From assembly GCF_902497555.1 (NCBI RefSeq), contig NZ_CABVGP010000004.1, positions 62,001 through 126,000 of the forward strand: a stretch of 64,000 nucleotides of DNA, given 5' to 3'. The position numbers and the translations under genes are program-made. The stretch is from Amycolatopsis camponoti (GTDB taxonomy: Bacteria; Actinomycetota; Actinomycetes; Mycobacteriales; Pseudonocardiaceae). The notes beneath the pieces are model-generated. The model had not been told where the DNA came from. It was given only the letters and a program-made list of their open reading frames with translations, and did no database searches. Within the stretch, counting starts at the first letter, position 1. Every line of letters begins with the position of its first letter. Shown piece after piece: positions 1 through 8,050 of this stretch.

Positions 1-937
1 CGACGTGGACGTCGTGGCCGCGGCCGGCGAGCCCGCGGGCCAGGCGCTCGGCGAAGAACGCCGCGCCGTTGATGTTGGGCGGGAACGTGTCGGCGCCGAT
101 CAGGACGCGAAGGCCGGTCGGGTGCTCGGGCACGGTTTTCTCCTCGATCTTCGGATGGGCTTGCGGAACGGCACCGGCGAGCACGCGCACACCGGCGAGA
201 GCGACGACCGCGGCGATCGCCGCCGCGGGCTGGGGGACCTCGCCGTAGGCCAGAGCGGCGACGGCGACAGCGGTCAAGGGATCGAGCACCGTCGTCGTGC
301 CGACGACGACGGCGGTGGGCCCGGCGGCGTACGCGCGGTGCAGGACCACGCCGCCGGCGCCGAGCAGTAGCAGAGCCTGCCCGCCGAGCAGCACCGCGGT
401 GGCCAAGGGCTGGGACGCGGCGGCGTGCACGACCGACGAGCCGAGTCCGAAGAGGACGGCCGACGCGGCGGCCAGCGCGGCGCACCCGGCCCGGGCGAAC
501 CACGCGAGCGTCGCGATCACGAACCCGGTGACAGCCACGGTTTCGGCCGTCCCCGCGCTGATCGCCACGGCGGGGGCAGCCGAGGCGGCGAGGGCCACGA
601 ACCCGGCCACACCCGCCACCACGAGCACGACGGCGGTCACCACCCGGCGGTCGCGGGCACGCCGTCCGAACACCACGGTCAGGACCAGGCTGAACACCCC
701 GAGTGGCTGGACCACCGGAAGCGGAGCCAGCGCCAGCGCGACGACGTGGAGCAGGCTGCCTCCGGTCGCCAGGCCGGTACCCGCCCACCAGCCGGGAGAA
801 CGCAGCAGCCGGGCGAGGGTGCGCAGCCCGGGCGTGCCCCCGGCGGCCAGGTCGGTGACCTCGGCGTGCTGCCGGGTCGCGGCCACCGCGAACAACACGG
901 CAGCGACCAGGGCACAGACGATGGCGAGGGCTATCAT
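1..937 (-). CDS. DMT-type permease in one open frame with a glycosyltransferase N-terminus (partial)
   Basis: The frame starts at ATG 937, overlaps the upstream gene by an ATGA, and runs open through the window edge (312 codons seen). Residues 1 to about 265 are a hydrophobic protein with about nine or ten membrane segments, like EamA/DMT permeases. From residue 269 the protein changes to a soluble sequence, L-R-V-L-I-G-A-D-T-F-P-P-N-I-N-G followed by A-E-R-L-A-R-G-L-A-G-R-G-H, which is the N-terminal Rossmann start of GT4-type glycosyltransferases. No stop codon lies between the two parts. An internal GTG at 133 with a good ribosome binding site suggests the glycosyltransferase can also be made alone. 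Either a true fusion or two genes whose separating stop was lost. The substrate of the permease is unknown. Confidence 0.7.
   Translation of the reverse strand, partial: MIALAIVCALVAAVLFAVAATRQHAEVTDLAAGGTPGLRTLARLLRSPGWWAGTGLATGGSLLHVVALALAPLPVVQPLGVFSLVLTVVFGRRARDRRVVTAVVLVVAGVAGFVALAASAAPAVAISAGTAETVAVTGFVIATLAWFARAGCAALAAASAVLFGLGSSVVHAAASQPLATAVLLGGQALLLLGAGGVVLHRAYAAGPTAVVVGTTTVLDPLTAVAVAALAYGEVPQPAAAIAAVVALAGVRVLAGAVPQAHPKIEEKTVPEHPTGLRVLIGADTFPPNINGAAFFAERLARGLAGRGHDVHV
131..145 (-). promoter_or_regulatory. Internal ribosome binding site and GTG start for the glycosyltransferase
   Basis: GAGGAG at 145..140 stands six bases before an in-frame GTG at 133..131, exactly where the permease-like sequence ends and the glycosyltransferase-like sequence begins. 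This supports separate initiation of the downstream protein inside the open frame. Confidence 0.6.
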
Positions 938-1599
938 CGAACGGCCTCCGGCGTCGCGACCGAGGGGTGCTGCGGACCACGGGCCGCGCGCCGCAGGGCG
1001 ATCGCCATCGTGGCTACGATCAGGAACTCGGCCAGCAGCGCGGCGCGTTCGAGCAGCCCGGCCGGGAGCCAGCTGATCAGCTGCGCCGTGCCGAACGCGG
1101 CCGCGGTCACGATGCCGGCGATCGCGCCGCGCCGGAGCGCCGGTGCCGCGGGGTGCCAGCGGGGCTCGGCTCGCAACCGGGTGCTCAACGTCCAGGCCGC
1201 GAGCGGCAGGCTGGCGAACAGCACGGCCCCGCCGGCGCGGTGGATCTCGCCCGAGACGGTGGGGTCGGCGGCGCTGAGGCTGCTCCGGAAGAACAGGACC
1301 ACCAGGAGCCCGGCCGCCCAGAGCAGGAAGAGGGTGCTCACCAGCGGGCCGCGGGGCAGGGCGGCCAGCTGCGCCGCGACCGCGAGCGCGGCCGCGCAGG
1401 CGAGCAGCAGCAGGATGGCGACGGTGAAGAGCAGCCGGCCGCCGCGGTGCCAGGCGTAGTCGCTGACCGGGTCGCGCCAGGGGCTGACGTTGCCGGCCAG
1501 CCCGAAGGTCAGCCCGGCGATGATCGCCTGCGCGACGGCGGCCATGACCAGCGTCAGCGTCGCCAGTGGCGTGGGCGAAAGCGCGGTCCGTGGGGTCAC
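934..1599 (-). CDS. DUF998 family integral membrane protein
   Basis: A 221-residue protein with about six hydrophobic segments and the DUF998 pattern near the N-terminus (P-V-S-D-Y-A-W after the first membrane helix). Function is unknown for the family. The start used is GTG 1599, immediately preceded by GAGGGG; an internal ATG near 1543 would cut off only the first part of helix one and cannot be excluded. The stop overlaps the start of the downstream permease/glycosyltransferase frame by four bases, so the two are probably co-translated and may act together at the membrane. Confidence 0.7.
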   Translation of the reverse strand: MTPRTALSPTPLATLTLVMAAVAQAIIAGLTFGLAGNVSPWRDPVSDYAWHRGGRLLFTVAILLLLACAAALAVAAQLAALPRGPLVSTLFLLWAAGLLVVLFFRSSLSAADPTVSGEIHRAGGAVLFASLPLAAWTLSTRLRAEPRWHPAAPALRRGAIAGIVTAAAFGTAQLISWLPAGLLERAALLAEFLIVATMAIALRRAARGPQHPSVATPEAVR

Positions 1600-1655
1600 C
1601 CCTCAGACGTTGTCGCCCGTCCATGAGAGTTCGATGAAGATCGCGCTGAGTTTCC

Positions 1656-3044
1656 TTAAGAAGCGGCCAGCGGGAAGACGAGGTCGAACCGGGCGCCGCC
1701 GCCGTCGGCGCGGGAGGCCGAGGCCCGCCCGCCGTGCTGGGTGACGACCTGTTCGACGATGGCCAGCCCCAGCCCGGATCCCGGGAGCGCGCGGGCGGCG
1801 TCGGCCCGGTAGAACCGCTCGAACACGTGCGGCAGATCCGCCTCGGGGATACCGGGGCCTTCGTCGTCGACGCGGACGCGGACGGTCTCACGCTCGATCG
1901 ACATGGTCACCCGCACCCGCCCGCCCGCGGGGGACCACTTCGCGGCGTTGTCGAGCACGTTCAGCACCGCCCGCTCGAGGGCGGCCGGGCGCGCGAGCAC
2001 GTCGGCATCGGTCAGCTCGGCGCCGAAGGTGATGTTCGGCCATCGCGACCGGGTGCGTTCGACGGCCGCGGTGACGACGTCGGCCAGCGCGAGGTGCTCC
2101 TCGGCCTCGCTCGGCCGTTCCCCGGTGGACAGGTCGACCAGCTCGCCGATCAGGGCCGTCAGCTCGACGGCCTGGGTGTCGAGGTCGGCCAGCAACCGGG
2201 ACCGGTCTTCGGCCGAAAGCTGCCGCTGCGGGTTCGCGTCGGCGTGGATCAGCAGCTCGATGTTGGTGCGCAGGCTCGTCAACGGTGTCCGCAGCTCGTG
2301 GCCGGCGTCCTCGACCAGCCGCTGCTGCTCGTCCCGGGAGCGGCTCAGCGCGGAGAGCATGGCGTTGAACGACGTGGCCAACCGTCCGATCTCCCCGGAC
2401 GCGGTGACGTCGATCGCGGCCGAGAGTTCCTGCGTGCGAGCCACGTTCTCGGCGGCCGCGGAGAGGTCGTCGACCGGCTGGAGCGCCGAGCGGGCGATCG
2501 CCCGGCCGACCACCGTGGCGCCGAGCACCCCGGCGGCGGACACCACGAGCAGCCAGAAGCCCAGCCGACCCAAGCTGTCCTCGACGTCTTCGGAGTCCTG
2601 GGCGACCTGGACCGTCCCCCCGTCGGAGCGCGAGACCGTCCACATGCGGAATCGGTCGCCTTCGCCGCGGTGGACGTTGGCCGCCCGGCTGTTCGAGAAC
2701 GGCGCTTCCGGCGGCGGTGGCGGGAGCTCCGGGATCGCGCCCGCGGTTCCGGTGACGGCGCCGGCGGCCGAGCGGAACTGGACGGTCAGGCCGTTGTTGC
2801 TCCGGTCGGGCCCGGGCTTCGTGGTGGTGGAACGCAGGGTCGAGAGCGCTTCTTCCGGCGAGGATGCTTTCGCGGCGAGCTGCGCGTAGGACTGCAGCCG
2901 GGCGTCGAACTGGTCGTAGAGGTCGGCCCGGGTGATGCCCCAGGAGATCGCCGAGACCGTCATGACGGCGAGCGCGACCGCGGTGGCGACGAGGACGCCG
3001 AGCCGGGCCCGCAAGGACAGTTTCTTCCAGCGAGGCCGTTTCAC
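1656..3044 (-). CDS. Two-component sensor histidine kinase
   Basis: A 462-residue membrane kinase that should phosphorylate the response regulator encoded just upstream. Start GTG 3044 forms a GTGA overlap with the regulator's stop. Layout: membrane helix about 14-37, extracytoplasmic sensor of about 120 residues with a proline run, membrane helix about 162-183, HAMP, HisKA with the phospho-acceptor in A-G-H-E-L-R-T-P (His249), and a HATPase domain with G-P-G-I-P, F-E-R-F-Y-R and G-S-G-L-G-L-A-I-V boxes. Closest in layout to the MprB/TcrY type of actinobacterial kinases. The signal is not deducible. A longer frame upstream of GTG 3044 overlaps the regulator gene and was not used. Confidence 0.93.
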   Translation of the reverse strand: MKRPRWKKLSLRARLGVLVATAVALAVMTVSAISWGITRADLYDQFDARLQSYAQLAAKASSPEEALSTLRSTTTKPGPDRSNNGLTVQFRSAAGAVTGTAGAIPELPPPPPEAPFSNSRAANVHRGEGDRFRMWTVSRSDGGTVQVAQDSEDVEDSLGRLGFWLLVVSAAGVLGATVVGRAIARSALQPVDDLSAAAENVARTQELSAAIDVTASGEIGRLATSFNAMLSALSRSRDEQQRLVEDAGHELRTPLTSLRTNIELLIHADANPQRQLSAEDRSRLLADLDTQAVELTALIGELVDLSTGERPSEAEEHLALADVVTAAVERTRSRWPNITFGAELTDADVLARPAALERAVLNVLDNAAKWSPAGGRVRVTMSIERETVRVRVDDEGPGIPEADLPHVFERFYRADAARALPGSGLGLAIVEQVVTQHGGRASASRADGGGARFDLVFPLAAS

Positions 3045-3736
3045 AACGGCTCCTCGCGCAGGACATACCCGACGCCGCGCACGGTGTGCAGCAGCCGCGG
3101 GTGGCCGTCGGCTTCCAGCTTGCGGCGCAGGTAGCTGACGTAGACGTCGAGCCCGTTGGACGCGGCCCCGAAGTCGTAGCCCCACACGTGCTCGAACATC
3201 ACGGACCGGGTGAGCACGATCCGGGGGTGGCGCAGGAACGTCTCCAGCATCGCGAATTCGGTGCGGGTCAGGTGCAGGGCGCGGTCGCCGCGGAACACCT
3301 CTCGTGTTGCCGGGTCGAGTGCCACGTCCGCGAAACGCAGCGCGGCGGGAGCAGGCGGCGCGGCCGGCACGGTGTACTCGGTCCGTCGCAGCAGCGCACG
3401 GACCCGCGCCAGCAGCTCCTGCAGCGCGAACGGCTTCACCAGGTAGTCGTCGGCGCCCGCGTCGAGGCCGGCCACCCGGTCGCTCACGGCGGTGCGCGCG
3501 GTCAGCATCAGCACCGGCACGGTGTTGCCTTCGGCCCGCAGCACCCGGCAGACCTCGATGCCGCCGAGCACCGGCATGGTGACGTCGAGCAGTACGCCGT
3601 CGGGGTTCTCGTCGCGGATCAGGGTGAGCCCGGCCGCGCCGTCACCCGCGATCGAGACCGTGTAACCCTCGAACCGCAGCGTTCGCGACAGCGAGTCCTG
3701 CACAGCCGTCTCGTCGTCGACGATCACCAAGTGCAC
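3041..3736 (-). CDS. OmpR-family response regulator
   Basis: 231 residues, the usual length for the family. Receiver domain with the acidic pair D7-D8, phospho-acceptor D51 in L-L-D-V-T-M-P, the conserved T and K (V-K-P-F-A), then a C-terminal winged helix of the Trans_reg_C type ending in R-G-V-G-Y-V-L. The start chosen is GTG 3736, with AAGGGA about seven bases upstream; a longer reading would add about 60 unrelated residues before the receiver. It is translationally coupled to the histidine kinase by a four-base overlap. The 157-bp gap to the divergent DUF1707 gene at 3894 probably holds both promoters. Confidence 0.95.
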   Translation of the reverse strand: MHLVIVDDETAVQDSLSRTLRFEGYTVSIAGDGAAGLTLIRDENPDGVLLDVTMPVLGGIEVCRVLRAEGNTVPVLMLTARTAVSDRVAGLDAGADDYLVKPFALQELLARVRALLRRTEYTVPAAPPAPAALRFADVALDPATREVFRGDRALHLTRTEFAMLETFLRHPRIVLTRSVMFEHVWGYDFGAASNGLDVYVSYLRRKLEADGHPRLLHTVRGVGYVLREEPL

Positions 3737-3893
3737 CCGGCGTCCCTTCGTCCCGCTACTGATGACACACGGTAACTGTAGTCGAGGTTTTCGCCCGGGC
3801 GCCGAACTCTCATTGAAGATTAACGTTCGCGGGCGTCCCGTTCCGATTTCCGCGGTTAGCCTCGGATGAAGTGATTTCGGACCGGAAGAGGAA

Positions 3894-4352
3894 ATGATGA
3901 GCGAGAACGCGCCGGGCACCACGGTGCCCGAGGGGATCCGCTGCTCGGATGCGGAACGTGAGCAGGTCCGGGCCGCCCTCTACGCCGCGGCGGGCGAAGG
4001 CCGGCTGACGATGGACGAAGTCGAAGAGCGCCTCGGTCGCCTGGAGGCGATCCGCTACCGGCACGAACTGGCGTCGATGACCGCCGATCTGCCCCCATCG
4101 GAGGGCGATGCCCCCGTGGGATGGCGCCAGATCATGGCGGCCGCTCGCGCCGCGCTCGCCGCAGATGTCGCGGTGCTGCGCGGTCGGGCGGCCGAACCCG
4201 CACCCGGTCGTCGCCGGCTGCTGATCATCGTCACCGTCCTCATCGGACTCCTGATCGCCGCGGCGATCGTCGTGGGCGCGGTCCACGGTTTCGGCGCGGA
4301 TGGGTTCGACGGGCACGAAATGGGCGCGATCGAGCACGGCCGCGGCGGCTGA
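3894..4352 (+). CDS. DUF1707 (SHOCT-like) domain membrane protein
   Basis: 152 residues. Residues about 16-68 match DUF1707: I-R-C-S-D-A-E-R-E then L-T-M-D-E-V-E-E-R-L and M-T-A-D-L-P. One membrane helix lies near 103-125, leaving a short charged tail. Family members are small actinobacterial membrane-associated proteins of unknown role, often near sensor kinases or stress genes. The start is one of two adjacent ATG codons (3894 or 3897) after GGAAGAGGAA. Divergent from the two-component system, so it may be one of its targets (inference). Confidence 0.85.
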   Translation: MMSENAPGTTVPEGIRCSDAEREQVRAALYAAAGEGRLTMDEVEERLGRLEAIRYRHELASMTADLPPSEGDAPVGWRQIMAAARAALAADVAVLRGRAAEPAPGRRRLLIIVTVLIGLLIAAAIVVGAVHGFGADGFDGHEMGAIEHGRGG

Positions 4353-4566
4353 CCTTGCGCATTCGCGGTCATCGCACCGCTGATGCGCCATGGTCATCCC
4401 GCACATCCGACGTGTAGTGAAGCCCGCGGTCGCGCCGTGTCACCCGGTGCGTGAAGTCGCCTCATCGCCGGACGCCGGTGCCTGGCCGCACCTGTTTTCA
4501 GGATGTGGACGCGCTGGGCCCGCGGCGACCGGGCACGGAGGATGTCCCTGGCGGAAGGGGTGCGCG

Positions 4567-4749
4567 ATGAAACGGCTGCTCGCTGCTCTCGGACGGGCGT
4601 TCACCGGTACCGGCTGGGTGCTGGTGCCGCCGGCCCCGCCGTTCGAACCCGGCTTGGCGGTGCCGATCCCGCGACCGGTGACGGACGTGCCGCGGGTGCC
4701 GTTGTCAAAGCGGGAACGGGACACCTTCTGGCACATCGTGTCCGGCTGA
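4567..4749 (+). CDS. Small proline-rich hypothetical protein
   Basis: 60 residues starting M-K-R-L-L-A-A-L, with a proline-rich middle and a charged C-terminal end (S-K-R-E-R-D-T-F-W-H-I). AAGGGG about eight bases before ATG 4567 gives it a plausible ribosome binding site, and its codons are strongly GC-rich at the third position. No family recognised. No close partner gene; the 214 bp upstream of it hold nothing else I can identify. Confidence 0.5.
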   Translation: MKRLLAALGRAFTGTGWVLVPPAPPFEPGLAVPIPRPVTDVPRVPLSKRERDTFWHIVSG

Positions 4750-4979
4750 GGTCCAGGATCCGGAACCCGGCGGCGGCGTGTTGACCGGGATCGGTTCAAG
4801 GTCCGCTGACGCTGGTTGATCTTCACAGACGGTGGGGCCCGTCGGATCGCGTCCAGCGGGGAGGGCTCGCAGGGCCCCGTTGCTCCGGAGCGGGCAGGAT
4901 GTGGTGCGGGGAGTCGTGCTCGTCGGACGCGCGATCCCGTTCCCGGCCCGAGGATTGGACGCAATTGGGACGCTCGTCG

Positions 4980-5756
4980 GTGTTCACTTTCCAGTACATC
5001 GCCATCGACACGGAGGCTGGTGTCACGCCGGAGGAGTTCGAGACCTTCGTGCGTGGTGAAGGCGTTCACCTGCCCTTGTACCCGGGGTGGCGGTGGACTC
5101 TCCTGCGCGGGTTGCGCGGGGAGCGGACCGGGCAGTACCTGATGTTGTACGAGATCGAGAGCGCCGAGCAACGCGACCGCTACGTCACGGCCCGGGGTGA
5201 GCAGACCGAACTGGCCCGGGAGTTCTGGGCGCGGCACCCCGAGGCGGACGCGGTGCTGGTGCGATGGCGGCGGCTGGGCACGTTCGGTGAGCTGCCGACG
5301 TTGTTCACCGACTACCGGCTGCTGGCCGACAATCCGCGGAGCACGGTCACGCCCGGCCCCCGCTACCGCGACCGCCCGGGGGAGGAGCCCGTCGCCCGGG
5401 TCGTCGGGATCCACAACCTGGCGTTGCGCGCCGGGGTGACCGAGGAGATGTTCGACCGTTTCATCGCCGAGAACCACCACCGGATCGACGACTACCCGGA
5501 CTGGCGGTTCCACGTGCTCAAGGGCGAGCGGGGGAACCGCCTCGACCAGTACGTGATGATGATGGAGATCGCGAGCCTGGACGCGCTGGACGTGTTCTAC
5601 CCCGAGCCCGACATCGCCACCGGCGAGGCCGCGGAGTTCGCGGCCGCCCACCGCGACACCAAGCAGATGTACGAGGAGTGGAAGCAGCTGGCGTCGTTTT
5701 CCGGCTCGCCGCAGATCTACACGGACTACCTCGCCGTCGCGGAGAACCCGGCGTAG
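4980..5756 (+). CDS. Protein of two tandem alpha/beta repeats, function unknown
   Basis: 258 residues from GTG 4980; an earlier in-frame start would add about 27 low-complexity residues. The protein is an internal duplication: residues about 1-118 and 132-256 share the same order of motifs: hydrophobic strand, A-G-V-T-x-E-x-F, a Y-P-x-W-R pattern, G-E-R..Q-Y-x-M-x-x-E-I, and a closing L/I-x-T-D-Y-x-x-x-A-x-N-P. The repeat size and pattern fit a dimeric alpha-beta barrel (ferredoxin-like) fold, so the two halves could form an intramolecular pair. No catalytic residue or exact family is recognised. It stands alone, convergent with the PP2C gene downstream. Confidence 0.75.
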   Translation: MFTFQYIAIDTEAGVTPEEFETFVRGEGVHLPLYPGWRWTLLRGLRGERTGQYLMLYEIESAEQRDRYVTARGEQTELAREFWARHPEADAVLVRWRRLGTFGELPTLFTDYRLLADNPRSTVTPGPRYRDRPGEEPVARVVGIHNLALRAGVTEEMFDRFIAENHHRIDDYPDWRFHVLKGERGNRLDQYVMMMEIASLDALDVFYPEPDIATGEAAEFAAAHRDTKQMYEEWKQLASFSGSPQIYTDYLAVAENPA

Positions 5757-5856
5757 CCCCGCACGGGCCCAGGATCAGCTCCTTGATGGCGGAGCCGAAT
5801 GTGGATCTCGTCGATTCGATGATCCTCGCGGTTGTAGGACGTCTTCTGTCATGCGC

Positions 5857-6582
5857 TTATGCCGGGGCCACGTGGACGATCACGGCGGTGGCGTTGTCGT
5901 CGCCGCCTGCCTTTTCGGTGTCGGCGAGCAGCTCGCGTACCTGTCGGCCCGGGGTAGCCGTCCACTGGAGGACTTCGCTGATCCGGGAGTAGGGGACCTG
6001 GTCGGTGAGGCCGTCGCTGCCCAGCAGGAGGATGTCACCGGGGCGCGGGGCGATGTTGAGCACGTCCGGTTCGGGGTGTGCGTTGTGTCCGACGTACCGA
6101 GTCAGCTGGTAGCGGGCGGAGTGGGCTTCGGGTGAGTCGAACGGGTACCAGCCGTTGACGGCGCCGAGCCAGGCCATGGTGTGGTCGACGGTCAGTTGCT
6201 CCAGCAATCCGTTTCGAAGGCGGTAGCCGCGGGAGTCGCCGATCTGCACGAGCCACAGTCCGGCCGGGGATGCTGCCAGAGCGGTCAGGGTGCAGCCGGT
6301 CAGCTGGCCGATCCGTCGGCCGGCTGCGGCGACCTGTACTTGGGCTTCGGCGACAGCGGCCCGGAGTGTCGCGGCGTCGAGGGTGTTGCCGGCTGTGCGG
6401 ATCCGGTCGATGACGACGTCGACGGTGGTGCGGCCGGCAGTGCGGCTTCCTTCCCCGTCGCCCATGCCGTCGGCCACGACCGCGAGCAAAGGTTCCTGTC
6501 CCAGGTGGACGACGTCGAAATTGTCGGAATACCGTCGGCCGACGACACTGCCGGCAGCGGCACGGAACGCGAAGTCGGTCAT
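5857..6582 (-). CDS. PP2C-family serine/threonine phosphatase
   Basis: 241 residues. It carries the metal-binding signatures of the PPM family: D-N-F-D (usual form N-E-D or similar) near residue 20, V-V-A-D-G-M-G-D-G, G-D-S-R-G-Y-R, L-L-L-G-S-D-G-L-T-D and G-G-D-D-N-A-T-A-V. It should remove phosphate from Ser/Thr of cytoplasmic targets using two divalent metals. There is no membrane segment or extra regulatory domain, unlike PstP. No kinase gene is next to it. Start ATG 6582 follows a short gap and is the only good candidate. Confidence 0.92.
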   Translation of the reverse strand: MTDFAFRAAAGSVVGRRYSDNFDVVHLGQEPLLAVVADGMGDGEGSRTAGRTTVDVVIDRIRTAGNTLDAATLRAAVAEAQVQVAAAGRRIGQLTGCTLTALAASPAGLWLVQIGDSRGYRLRNGLLEQLTVDHTMAWLGAVNGWYPFDSPEAHSARYQLTRYVGHNAHPEPDVLNIAPRPGDILLLGSDGLTDQVPYSRISEVLQWTATPGRQVRELLADTEKAGGDDNATAVIVHVAPA

Positions 6583-6790
6583 CCTGACAAGGATGCCAGG
6601 AGTGCGTGGACGACGCGTCCGACATCGCCACGGGGCCCGTGAACGGCAAGCGCGGGTCCGAGTTCCCCGGGACCTGACGCGAGACGTCGTGCAGAATCCG
6701 TCACGCGTGAAGGAGCTGGGCGGCGTTCCTCGGCAAGGACGGTCTTACACCGCGACCCGGCCGGCCTGGACGAGTAGGGGAGGGATTGAA

Positions 6791-7000
6791 GTGACACCGG
6801 TGACCCCGCTGGCCCCGGCGGACTGGGCGCGGATGCTGATCGCGACGGAGATCGTCTTCGTCAGCGATCTGGCGGGCACCGGCTTCGAGTGGCCGACGAC
6901 GACCGGGTTCGACGACGGGGCGACGATCGGTGTCCTGCGGGGCGTCCAGCGGAAGCTGGGGAAGGTGGTCCGGCCGTACTACGGGAAACGCCCTGGCTGA
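6791..7000 (+). CDS. Small hypothetical protein
   Basis: 69 residues from GTG 6791, preceded by a strong GGGGAGGG sequence. Acidic and hydrophobic N-terminal half, then a basic C-terminal end with R-K-L-G-K-V and Y-Y-G-K-R. I recognise no family. It lies just upstream of the Imm53-like gene and the integrase remnant, so it may belong to the same remnant mobile region. Confidence 0.5.
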   Translation: MTPVTPLAPADWARMLIATEIVFVSDLAGTGFEWPTTTGFDDGATIGVLRGVQRKLGKVVRPYYGKRPG

Positions 7001-7075
7001 CGCGGAGTCGGGGAAGTACCTCCTGCTGTGCTGTGGGTACCGGGTGCGCGGCGAGCCGCCAGTCCCGGTGGTTGG

Positions 7076-7489
7076 GTGAAGCCCTCGTTCGCGCCGTACC
7101 TTCTCAGCGACTGGTACTCGAGTCAATGCGACGGCGACCGGGAGCACGAGTTCGGCGTCCGGCTCGAGACGCTGGACAACGCGGGTTGGCGGCTGCGCAT
7201 CGACCCCGTGGGCACCGATGTGGAGAGCCAGAGGATGCCGAGGTCCGAAGAGGATCTCGGGCCGGGCCGGTGGCTCTGGACGTCGGCGGACGGGGAAAGC
7301 TACGAAGCGTCCTGCGACGTACGGTCGTTGGAGGCGTTGCTCGCAGCTTTTCGCACTGTGCGGCGTCTTTCCATCTCGACGCGAGGCCTGATGGATTTCT
7401 GTACCGGCGCCCGATGGGTGAACTTGTCGGGCAGCAACGGCATGACTACGACTCGGAACGGCGCGGGATCGAGATCCGGGCACCGCTGA
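7076..7489 (+). CDS. Imm53-like immunity protein, C-terminally extended
   Basis: The N-terminal 90 residues follow the Imm53 pattern: S-D-W-Y-S-S-Q-C-D-G-D, W-or-R-E-H-E-F-G-V, L-E-T-L-D-N-A-G-W, an I-D-x-x-G-T segment and a final L-E-A-L-L-A-A-F. Imm53 proteins protect cells from polymorphic toxins of contact-dependent or secreted systems. Start GTG 7076 fits the family N-terminus; an upstream GTG at 7028 would add 16 residues. After about residue 96 the frame runs on for 42 residues with no family similarity, through DNA that in another frame codes for an integrase remnant, so the original stop was probably lost. No matching toxin is visible nearby, making this an orphan. Confidence 0.6.
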   Translation: MKPSFAPYLLSDWYSSQCDGDREHEFGVRLETLDNAGWRLRIDPVGTDVESQRMPRSEEDLGPGRWLWTSADGESYEASCDVRSLEALLAAFRTVRRLSISTRGLMDFCTGARWVNLSGSNGMTTTRNGAGSRSGHR

Positions 7490-7795
7490 AAGCGGTTGTC
7501 GGGAAGGTCTACAAAGGAGGCCGGAAGAGTGATGATCACCACTCGGACGGCCGTCAGCGGCCGCCGATACGGCGGGGCACCTCCCGGCCGAAGAAGGGAA
7601 GGACCAAAACCCCTGCGGGCACTCGGTTCGTGGCGCTCCCGACGGGGATCGCGGTGATCTACGAAGAGCTGATGGACAGCCACCGGCAGCCGTTCGTGCT
7701 GTGCACCCCGGAGGGGCAACCGTGGCGGCGGTCGAACTCTCCGGATCCGGTTCCGGCGGCCGGCCTGGGACGGGATCGAGGATTGCGCGGGGTCC
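7405..7795 (+). pseudogene. Tyrosine recombinase (integrase) remnant
   Basis: In the frame of position 7408 an internal piece of an actinobacterial integrase can be read: G-E-L..Q-Q..D-Y-D, I-E-I-R-A-P-L-K, K-K-G-R-T-K-T-P-A-G-T-R, Y-E-E-L-M-D-S-H, and W-R-R-S-N. At about 7740 the similarity jumps to another frame, where R-R-P-A-W-D-G-I-E-D follows, so there is at least one frameshift. The catalytic C-terminal R/H-x-x-R/Y boxes are absent. It ends about 90 bp from the 3' end of tRNA-Val(GAC), a normal place for an integrase of a tRNA-targeted element, which suggests a decayed integrative element. Confidence 0.55.
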
Positions 7796-7827
7796 GGGGG
7801 CGTGGGGGCTCGGCCCCCACAGGACAC
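7795..7827 (-). repeat. 33-bp GC-rich palindromic repeat, copy 1
   Basis: This segment read on the minus strand is identical to 9178-9210 on the plus strand. It contains a GTGGGGGC / GCCCCCAC hairpin. Both copies directly follow the terminator of a tRNA-Val gene. Confidence 0.85.
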
Positions 7828-7833
7828 GACGAA

Positions 7834-7870
7834 GAGAGCCCTGCCTGCGTGTTCCGCAAGCAGGGCTCTC
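7834..7870 (-). terminator. Terminator after tRNA-Val(GAC)
   Basis: An 11-bp stem pairs 7834-7844 with 7860-7870, with a smaller stem inside the loop. It lies 13 bp downstream of the tRNA 3' end on the minus strand. Confidence 0.75.
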
Positions 7871-7882
7871 CCGCGATCGAGT

Positions 7883-7953
7883 GCGCGATACTGGGATTGA
7901 ACCAGTGACCTCTTCCGTGTCAGGGAAGCGCTCTCCCGCTGAGCTAATCGCGC
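7883..7953 (-). tRNA. tRNA-Val (anticodon GAC)
   Basis: Cloverleaf on the minus strand: seven-base acceptor stem GCGCGAT/ATCGCGC, D-arm GCTC..GAGC, anticodon stem CTTCC/GGAAG with loop C-T-G-A-C-A-C, and T-arm ACTGG/CCAGT. The CCA end is not encoded. It is the last gene of a three-tRNA cluster, two bases after tRNA-Cys. Confidence 0.95.
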
Positions 7954-7955
7954 GA

Positions 7956-8025
7956 GGTGGAGACGGGATTCGAACCCGTGTACACGGCTTTGCAGGCCGT
8001 TGCCTCGCCTCTCGGCCACTCCACC
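7956..8025 (-). tRNA. tRNA-Cys (anticodon GCA)
   Basis: Cloverleaf on the minus strand with acceptor GGTGGAG paired to CTCCACC, anticodon loop C-T-G-C-A-A-A between CGGC and GCCG, and the conserved GGTTCGAATCC T-arm. The middle gene of the Gly-Cys-Val cluster. Confidence 0.95.
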
Positions 8026-8050
8026 GTGCCAGGCTGCGAGAGCCTACCGA

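Noticed and set aside
297..1459. Long plus-strand frames over the permease and DUF998 genes
   Set aside because: They are rich in Ala, Arg, Pro and Gly without family features and lie opposite real membrane protein genes; typical shadow frames of high-GC DNA.
1734..3134. 466-codon plus-strand frame opposite the histidine kinase
   Set aside because: The minus strand carries a complete kinase with all motifs, so the plus frame is a shadow.
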